Origin: Nocardia nova NBRC 15556
GTDB lineage: Bacteria > Actinomycetota > Actinomycetes > Mycobacteriales > Mycobacteriaceae
Assembly (NCBI RefSeq): GCF_001613005.1
Contig: NZ_BDBN01000022.1
Coordinates: 62,001 to 126,000 of the forward strand
DNA: 64,000 nt
Direction: 5' to 3'
Shown here: piece after piece, positions 58,312-64,000 of the stretch
Numbering within the stretch: the first letter of the stretch is position 1
Layout of the letters: the number at the start of each line of letters is the position of its first letter
Translations under genes and position numbers: made by a program
Notes under the pieces: generated by a model
The model's database searches: none
What the model saw: the letters and a program-made list of their open reading frames with translations, nothing else
What the model was told of the DNA's origin: nothing

Positions 58312-59265
58312 GTGACCTCCACCACAACCCGTGTGCTGCGGCTGCTGTCGCTGTTGCAGGACCGCACCTATACCGGTCGGGAGCTGGCACAAAGGCTCGA
58401 TGTCAGCGACCGGACTCTGCGTCAGGACATCGCACGGCTGCGGGAACTGGGGTATCCGGTCCATGCCGAGCGCGGTGCGGTCGGCGGCTATCGGATCGGC
58501 CAGGGCAAGACCATGCCGCCGCTGCTGCTCGACGACGACGAGGCCGTCGCGGTGGCGGTGGCGATCGGCCTCGCCGAGGACGGCTCCACCGGGGTCGCGG
58601 ATATCGACGAGAACGTGGCGCGGGCGCTCGCCAAGCTGGAGCGAATTCTGCCGGTTCGGTTGCAGCGCAAGGTGACAGCGTTGCGCACGGCCACCGAGAT
58701 CGGTCCCGCCACGACCGGCTCACGCGAACCCGATGCGCCCGTGCCGGCGCAGACTCTGGCCACCATCGCGTCGGCGATACGCGGTACCCGGGTCCTGAAC
58801 GTCGACGGCGGACGCCTCGAGCCGTATCGGCTGATCAATTGGCAACGCCGGTGGTATCTCGTCGCTTACGATCTCGAAAGCCATTGCTGGCGCGCCCTTC
58901 CCGTGGCCTCCGTCGACGACGTCGCGACCGGCTCCCACCACTTCGCGGCCCGCACGCTGCCCGATGACGATCTGGTGGCCTTCGTCCTGCGGGAAATCGC
59001 CAGAGCCGGTTGGCGAGTCCACGCCCGGGTCACGGTGCTGGCGCCCGCCGAGACCGTGATCGCGCGCATCAACCCGGCCGTCGGTGTGGTGGAAGCCGTC
59101 GACGCGCAATCGTGTGTGTTGTACACCGGTGCGGACACTCTGGAGACCATCGCGATCTACCTGAGCATGTTGATGATGGACTTCCGCGTCGACGAGCCGC
59201 CGGAACTCGTGGACCACATCCGGACACTGGGCCGTCGTTATTCGTCGGCTGTCCCACCCGAATAG
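58312..59265 (+). CDS. YafY-type HTH/WYL transcriptional regulator
   Basis: 317 aa. RVLRLLSLLQDRTYTGRELA and SDRTLRQDIARLRELGYPV form the HTH; RLINWQRRWYLVAYDLESHC is the WYL core; a WCX-type C-domain follows. Closely similar in layout to the regulator at 40803-41762. It is divergent from the TIGR03086 gene, its likely target. Confidence 0.92.
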   Translation: MTSTTTRVLRLLSLLQDRTYTGRELAQRLDVSDRTLRQDIARLRELGYPVHAERGAVGGYRIGQGKTMPPLLLDDDEAVAVAVAIGLAEDGSTGVADIDENVARALAKLERILPVRLQRKVTALRTATEIGPATTGSREPDAPVPAQTLATIASAIRGTRVLNVDGGRLEPYRLINWQRRWYLVAYDLESHCWRALPVASVDDVATGSHHFAARTLPDDDLVAFVLREIARAGWRVHARVTVLAPAETVIARINPAVGVVEAVDAQSCVLYTGADTLETIAIYLSMLMMDFRVDEPPELVDHIRTLGRRYSSAVPPE

Positions 59266-59324
59266 CGCTTCCGACGGCCCCCGGAAAGGGCCCGAGGACG
59301 GCCCTGTGAGGTGCCGATACGGCA

Positions 59325-60344
59325 CTAACAGCGTTCGTACAGACGAACGAAGGGCTCCGCCTCGGCCGAAACTTTTCGGCCTGGATCCGGGCAACCGCCT
59401 ACCAGGACCTCGAAGCGGAAGCCTTGGTGCCCGCGGAGGGTGTACTCGACCACGGCACCGGACCGAGCGAGGCGGGGAAGGTGCTGACCGGCCAACTGTG
59501 CAGCCTGCTCCGCACTGAACACCTCGCCCGCCGGCGGAAGAATCGCGACGCCCAGTGTGCGGCCACCCACACCGGGCGGGTCGTACACACGGATGTCGGC
59601 GAAGTACGGGAAAGGCTGATCGGTAACCAACCACTCCCACAACTCGAGTTCACTGTCGGACGGGAAGCGGGTACGGCGGCTCGTGCTCGAGTCGGGTCGC
59701 AGACTCGAGCCCACGATCGAGAGATCGTGGTAACCGGAGGCCACCGTCCAGTCACGGGCCGCCAGTTCGGGAAACTCGCCGGCGATCTTTCGCATCGCCG
59801 CGGTGGCGCTCGAGGGTTCGGTACCAGAACTCGCGGCCACGATGACCTTCTCGGCCGGGCCTTCGACGTCGGCTGCGAATGTTCCGCCGTCACTCCAATG
59901 GATCTCGGCTCCAGGCCGGCTCGCCGACACTCGCGCCCAAGTGTTTGCCGCTTCGGCTTTCCTGGTGGTGTCGCCACCGAAACGCCAGGACGCGAAATAC
60001 GAGTCCGTCATCCGGACCATTTTCAGCACCGTCGAGTCACCTCGGTACTGCGGCGGTAGCTGCTGGGTGGCCATCACGCGCACCACGGCCTCTGCCTGCG
60101 GGGCCGTTGCGTCGTCCTTCAACCGAACATCGAGGCCGGAGCTGTAGTCACCGTACCTGTGGTACTGGAACGTATGCGATGCGTCGGCCACCCCCGGCAA
60201 CGCCTGTATCGCGGATTCGATCGCCCGCGACCAGCTATCACGCTCGGCTTGGTCAGGCCCCTGCATCGGTCTCGAGCACCCGATCGCCGAAGCCGCTGCG
60301 AGCAGCATGGCGATCGCCGACAACACCGAACGCGCAGTCCTCAC
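59325..60344 (-). CDS. Predicted lipoprotein of unknown function
   Basis: 339 aa from the GTG at 60344. A basic start, hydrophobic core (SVLSAIAMLLAAASAIGC) and lipobox at Cys23 predict a lipoprotein. The rest is soluble mixed alpha/beta with no recognised domain; LPGVADASHTFQYHRYGDYS occurs near its start. The open frame to 60536 lacks a signal and is probably noncoding. Divergent from cstA. Confidence 0.7.
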   Translation of the reverse strand: MRTARSVLSAIAMLLAAASAIGCSRPMQGPDQAERDSWSRAIESAIQALPGVADASHTFQYHRYGDYSSGLDVRLKDDATAPQAEAVVRVMATQQLPPQYRGDSTVLKMVRMTDSYFASWRFGGDTTRKAEAANTWARVSASRPGAEIHWSDGGTFAADVEGPAEKVIVAASSGTEPSSATAAMRKIAGEFPELAARDWTVASGYHDLSIVGSSLRPDSSTSRRTRFPSDSELELWEWLVTDQPFPYFADIRVYDPPGVGGRTLGVAILPPAGEVFSAEQAAQLAGQHLPRLARSGAVVEYTLRGHQGFRFEVLVGGCPDPGRKVSAEAEPFVRLYERC

Positions 60345-60604
60345 CCACCTATACAACCGCAGACCAGGTTCGGAGCTACGGATCGCACCCGCGTCCGGCC
60401 CGAACGACACGCGGCCACCTGCGGTTTCGCCTCGGACGCCGGGATCCGGTCCGATGAACAGTTTCTGAACGGAGTGCGGATCCCACAGTGGGCTCGCCCG
60501 ATTCGGCGGGATTCCGCTACCTTGAGTCAGTTCCACCTGATGTCCGGGCGGGCGGGGAAACTCGTCGCCGATCGGACCTACACCAGCACGGGAGAGTAGC
60601 TCGC

Positions 60605-62890
60605 ATGGCGACCATCGAATACCTCCGAACCGAGCCGGACCTGCCTCCCGTCGGGATCGTCGACCGCCGGCCGATCACGCCGGCCAAGAAGGCGATCTTC
60701 GCGGCCGTCGCCGTCTTCGGTGCGGTCGCCTGGGCGATTCTCGCCGTCGCTCGTGGCGAGGACGTCAACGCGGTGTGGATCGTCATCGCGGCGGTGTGCA
60801 CCTACATCATCGCCTACCAGTTCTACGCCCGGCTGATCGAATGGAAGATCACCACACCGCGCGACGACACCGCTACTCCGGCAGAGGAACTGGAGAACGG
60901 CACCGACTACATGCCGATGGACCGGCGGGTCCTGTTCGGTCACCATTTCGCCGCCATCGCCGGCGCCGGGCCGCTGGTCGGGCCGGTCCTCGCGGCGCAG
61001 ATGGGGTATCTGCCGGGCACGCTGTGGATCGTGATCGGCGTCGTGCTCGCCGGTGCAGTCCAGGACTATCTGGTGCTGTGGGCATCGGTGAAGCGGCGCG
61101 GCCGCAGCCTCGGGCAGATGGCCCGCGACGAACTCGGTGTGGTGGGCGGTATCGCGGCGCTGATCGCGGTGCTGGTGATCATGGTGATTCTGCTGGCCGT
61201 GCTGGGCATCGTGGTAGTCAACGCGCTCGCCGCGACCAAGGGGGCCGACGGGCAGCTGCACGGCGGCAGCCCGTGGGGCGTGTTCTCGATTTCGATGACG
61301 ATTCCGATCGCGCTGCTGATGGGCCTGTACCTGCGCTATGTGCGGCCGGGCAAGGTCGGCGAGATTTCCGTCGTCGGCTTCGTGCTGTTGCTGCTGGCCA
61401 TCGTCTCCGGGCGCTGGGTGTCGGAATCCGGCTGGGGCCGTGACGTGTTCACCCTCTCGGGCACCACCATCGCGTGGATGCTGATCATCTACGGCTTCAT
61501 CGCCTCGGTGCTGCCGGTGTGGCTGCTGCTGGCCCCGCGCGACTATCTGTCGACGTTCATGAAGGTCGGCACGATCGTGCTGCTGGCGCTGGGCGTGGTG
61601 ATCACCATGCCGGTGCTGCACGCGCCCGCGGTCTCCCAATTCGCCGGCAACTCCAAGGGTCCGGCGTTCGCCGGCAGCCTGTTCCCGTTCCTGTTCATCA
61701 CCATCGCCTGCGGTGCGCTCTCCGGATTCCACGCACTGGTCTCCTCGGGCACCACGCCGAAACTGCTCGAAAAGCAGTCGCAGGCACGGATGATCGGCTA
61801 CGGCGGCATGCTGATGGAGTCGTTCGTCGCGGTGATGGCGATCATCGCGGCCAGCATTCTCGACCAGCATCTGTACTTCGCGATGAACACCGGCGGCCTC
61901 ACCAGCGCGCAGGCCGCCGCCGACAAGGTGAACGCCCTCGGGCTCGGCGGCACACCGATCACCGCGAACGAGTTGAACCAGGCCGCTCACGACGTGGGTG
62001 AGCAAGCGATCTACTCCCGCACCGGCGGCGCGCCCACCCTGGCGGTCGGTATGGCCGAGGTGATGCACAACTTCATCGGCGGCGCCGCGATGAAGTCGTT
62101 CTGGTACCACTTCGCGATCATGTTCGAGGCGCTGTTCATCCTGACCACCATCGATGCGGGCACTCGCGTCGCGCGCTTCATGCTCTCGGACACGCTCGGC
62201 AACCTCGGCGGCCCGGCGCGCAAATTCAAGGATCCGTCCTGGCGGCCCGGAGCCTGGCTGTGCACGTTCGTCGTGGTCGCGGCCTGGGGTTCGGTGCTGC
62301 TGATGGGCGTGACCGATCCGCTCGGCGGCATCTACACGCTGTATCCGCTGTTCGGCATCGCCAATCAGCTGCTGGCCGCGGTCGCGCTGACGGTGGTACT
62401 GGTGATCGTGATGAAGAAGCGGCTGTGGAAGTGGGCCTGGATTCCGGCGCTGCCGCTGATCTGGGATCTCATCGTCACCATGACGGCCTCGTGGCAGAAG
62501 ATCTTCTCCGGCGACAAGAACATCGGCTACTGGACCCAGCACCGCATCTACAGCGACGCTCGTGACGCCGGGAAGGTGCTGGCGCCGGCCAAGAGCATGG
62601 CCGATATGGACAAGGTCGTGCGCAACACGTTCATCCAGGGCTCACTGTCGATCATTTTCGCGGTGCTGGTGCTGATCGTGGCGGCGGTCGGTGTGATCGT
62701 CTGTGTGCAGGCGGTGCGCCGCGGCGGTGGGGCCACCACCGAGACTCCGGAGGTGCCGTCGAAGATCTTCGGGCCGTCAGGTTTCGTGACGACGAAGGCC
62801 GAGAAGGAGGTGCAGCGCGAATGGGCGGAGTACGAGCGTTCGGGCGCGGCGAAGGTCCCCGGCGCGGCGACGCCGGAACCGGCTTCTTAG
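60605..62890 (+). CDS. cstA: Carbon starvation protein CstA (pyruvate/peptide transporter)
   Basis: 761 aa with about sixteen membrane spans. FGHHFAAIAGAGPLVGPVLAAQMGYLPG-type sequence and GAVQDYLVLWASVKRRGRSL are the family hallmarks, and KRLWKWAWIPALPLIWD the C-terminal part. Family members import pyruvate or peptides. GGAGAG precedes the ATG. A YbdD-like gene follows, as usual for the family. Confidence 0.95.
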   Translation: MATIEYLRTEPDLPPVGIVDRRPITPAKKAIFAAVAVFGAVAWAILAVARGEDVNAVWIVIAAVCTYIIAYQFYARLIEWKITTPRDDTATPAEELENGTDYMPMDRRVLFGHHFAAIAGAGPLVGPVLAAQMGYLPGTLWIVIGVVLAGAVQDYLVLWASVKRRGRSLGQMARDELGVVGGIAALIAVLVIMVILLAVLGIVVVNALAATKGADGQLHGGSPWGVFSISMTIPIALLMGLYLRYVRPGKVGEISVVGFVLLLLAIVSGRWVSESGWGRDVFTLSGTTIAWMLIIYGFIASVLPVWLLLAPRDYLSTFMKVGTIVLLALGVVITMPVLHAPAVSQFAGNSKGPAFAGSLFPFLFITIACGALSGFHALVSSGTTPKLLEKQSQARMIGYGGMLMESFVAVMAIIAASILDQHLYFAMNTGGLTSAQAAADKVNALGLGGTPITANELNQAAHDVGEQAIYSRTGGAPTLAVGMAEVMHNFIGGAAMKSFWYHFAIMFEALFILTTIDAGTRVARFMLSDTLGNLGGPARKFKDPSWRPGAWLCTFVVVAAWGSVLLMGVTDPLGGIYTLYPLFGIANQLLAAVALTVVLVIVMKKRLWKWAWIPALPLIWDLIVTMTASWQKIFSGDKNIGYWTQHRIYSDARDAGKVLAPAKSMADMDKVVRNTFIQGSLSIIFAVLVLIVAAVGVIVCVQAVRRGGGATTETPEVPSKIFGPSGFVTTKAEKEVQREWAEYERSGAAKVPGAATPEPAS

Positions 62891-62904
62891 CAAGCGAATT
62901 CGCT

Positions 62905-63099
62905 GTGCTGCGGGCGCCGCTGCGCGCGGTCCGGGCGGGAGCCCGCTATATGAACGCGGTGCTCGGCGGGCAGGACTACCCGCGATATGTGGAACATCTG
63001 CGGCGTCGGCATCCCGACCGGCCGATTCCGACCGAGAGTGAATACTGGCGCGAACGGCACGCGGCGGCCGATCGCAACCCCGGGACCCGGTGCTGCTGA
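62905..63099 (+). CDS. YbdD/YjiX family small protein
   Basis: 64 aa from the GTG at 62905, close to the 65 aa of E. coli YbdD. Core YPRYVEHLRRRHPDRPIPTE and the C-terminal PGTRCC match the family, which partners CstA-type transporters. A different start at 62821, ten bases after AAGGAGG and inside cstA, would add 28 residues that are only cstA shadow. Confidence 0.85.
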   Translation: MLRAPLRAVRAGARYMNAVLGGQDYPRYVEHLRRRHPDRPIPTESEYWRERHAAADRNPGTRCC

Positions 63100-63100
63100 G

Positions 63101-63127
63101 CTCGCCCCGCCGATGATCGGCGGCGAG
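63101..63127 (+). terminator. Hairpin after the CstA-YbdD operon
   Basis: CTCGCC and GCCGAT (63101-63114, two unpaired C) pair with ATCGGC and GGCGAG (63116-63127). It begins two bases after the stop. No T run. Confidence 0.5.
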
Positions 63128-63479
63128 TCCGGTCGACCGGGCAACCGGAAGCGGTTCCAGGCATCCGGCTCGCCTCGGCCGCCGCACCCCTCCAGCGAGC
63201 GTACGGTTCCGGTGCGATTCGCCAGTCCGCACGCGGCGCCGGTGGCCGAAACGTTCGCGTGTGATCTGCGACCAACCGTTCGCACCTCACCCGCCCGCCC
63301 CGGCCGACCCGAAAACCTTGCGACGCTGCGGAATAGGCCCTTTACGGCGGTTATACCCAACTGCTCTCACTCAGTGCATCGTTGATAGCCGACAGCTATG
63401 TCGCTGAAACGTTGACCATCCGGGGTAGTTGTCTGATTCCCGCTAGCGCAGGCGGCCCCGGGCTGACAAGGTGGACTGC
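63128..63479. other. Region between the CstA operon and the Ada-AlkA gene
   Basis: No gene seen. TTGACC at 63412-63417 and TGATTC at 63434-63439 (16-base spacing) could be a weak promoter for the next gene. ATAGC (63385-63389) and GCTAT (63395-63399) form a short dyad upstream of it. Confidence 0.35.
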
Positions 63480-64000
63480 GTGAGTGTGAACGGTCTGGAC
63501 TTCGAGCGCTGTTATCGAGCGGTGGCCACCCGCGATGCCCGTTTCGACGGGCAATTCGTCACGGCGGTGCGCACCACCGGAATCTACTGTCGGCCATCGT
63601 GTCCTGCTATCACTCCGAAGCGTACGAATGTCACGTTCCTCCCCACCGCGGCCGCCGCGCAGCAGAACGGATTCCGCGCCTGCCGCCGGTGCCTGCCCGA
63701 TGCCGCGCCCGGCTCACCCCTGTGGAACACCCGCGCCGATCTGGCCGCGCGGGCGATGCGGCTGATCGCCGACGGCGTGATCGAACGCAGCGGCGTCCCC
63801 GGCTTGGCCGACAAGCTCGGCTATTCGCAACGGCAACTGACCCGGGTACTCACCGCCGAACTCGGCGCCGGTCCGCTCGCCCTGGCTCGCGCCCATCGCG
63901 CTCACACCGCCCGGCTGCTCATCCAGACCACGCGAATGCCCATGTCCGACATCGCCTTCGCGGCCGGCTTCGCCAGCATCCGGCAGTTCAACGACACCGT
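63480..64000 (+). CDS. Ada-AlkA type DNA repair protein, 3' end outside window
   Basis: The frame is open to the right edge. GTG at 63480 has AAGGTGG five bases upstream. The Ada-type zinc site is C37 and C41 (GIYCRPSC) with C68 and C71 (FRACRRC). Next comes an AraC-type HTH ([39 protein letters not shown]). In actinobacteria this order continues into AlkA 3-methyladenine glycosylase, giving a fused damage regulator/repair enzyme; that part is beyond the window. The Cys that would accept methyl in Ada is included in the zinc set. Confidence 0.88.
   Translation, partial: MSVNGLDFERCYRAVATRDARFDGQFVTAVRTTGIYCRPSCPAITPKRTNVTFLPTAAAAQQNGFRACRRCLPDAAPGSPLWNTRADLAARAMRLIADGVIERSGVPGLADKLGYSQRQLTRVLTAELGAGPLALARAHRAHTARLLIQTTRMPMSDIAFAAGFASIRQFNDT

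Noticed and set aside
1-64000. tRNA, rRNA or riboswitch genes
   Set aside because: I searched by eye for T-arm and cloverleaf patterns and found none; a covariance-model search would be decisive.

Overview
The window is high-GC actinobacterial DNA with a gene content typical of a mycolic-acid bacterium, most likely Nocardia or a close relative. The evidence is mycothiol synthesis (mshB), phosphatidylinositol-mannoside assembly (pimE, lpqW), Rv1157c-like and Rv2525c-like secreted proteins, a mycofactocin-coupled dehydrogenase, part of a Cvn conservon, and many single-gene regulators. The genus is an inference from gene content. No rRNA or tRNA gene, CRISPR array, insertion sequence or prophage was seen.

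Positions 1-6.5 kb hold the end of a PH-domain membrane protein, a GMC oxidoreductase and a minus-strand conservon remnant (sensor kinase, roadblock protein, DUF742 protein) without its usual GTPase. From 6.7 to 15.2 kb lies a core cell-envelope cluster: typA-lpqW-mshB and two small genes on the minus strand, then a small Cys/Lys-rich protein, a pterin dehydratase, pimE and an Rv1157c-like exported protein. The grouping resembles the Rv1157c-Rv1171 neighbourhood of Mycobacterium tuberculosis. From 15.3 to 22.3 kb there is a protein with serine at every third residue, a Tat-exported DUF1906 protein, a two-repeat protein of unknown function, a CHAP-domain protein and a four-gene osmoprotectant ABC importer.

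Positions 22.3-32.9 kb are accessory metabolism: GNAT, an HpnE-like oxidase, several short-chain dehydrogenases, a Sap-family membrane protein, DoxX, an Lcp/MpaB-like haem oxygenase and a P450. From 33.0 to 38.99 kb a large SARP/AfsR-type regulator lies between a DUF4097-P450 unit and a DrrAB-type exporter. Both of these units carry a matching 97-bp upstream segment with four direct heptamers spaced 11, 11 and 12 bp, the layout expected of SARP binding sites, so the region looks like one small regulon.

Positions 39-48 kb contain an alcohol dehydrogenase, a 31-aa peptide gene with its own Shine-Dalgarno sequence and terminator, WYL- and TetR-controlled divergent pairs, a YefM-YoeB toxin-antitoxin module abutting a truncated methyltransferase, a frameshifted SnoaL-like gene, and an ECF41 sigma factor with its oxidoreductase partner and a matching promoter. 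Positions 48-64 kb contain a membrane-anchored pentapeptide-type protein with 24 exact 11-residue repeats, a LysR/EthD pair, ychF, a nucleotidyltransferase, two GlcG/HbpS proteins with a MarR regulator and twin operators, a second WYL regulator, a lipoprotein, cstA with its YbdD partner, and the start of an Ada-AlkA fusion cut by the window end.

Start codons were chosen by Shine-Dalgarno sequence, operon overlap and family length. Operators and terminators were read by eye and are predictions.
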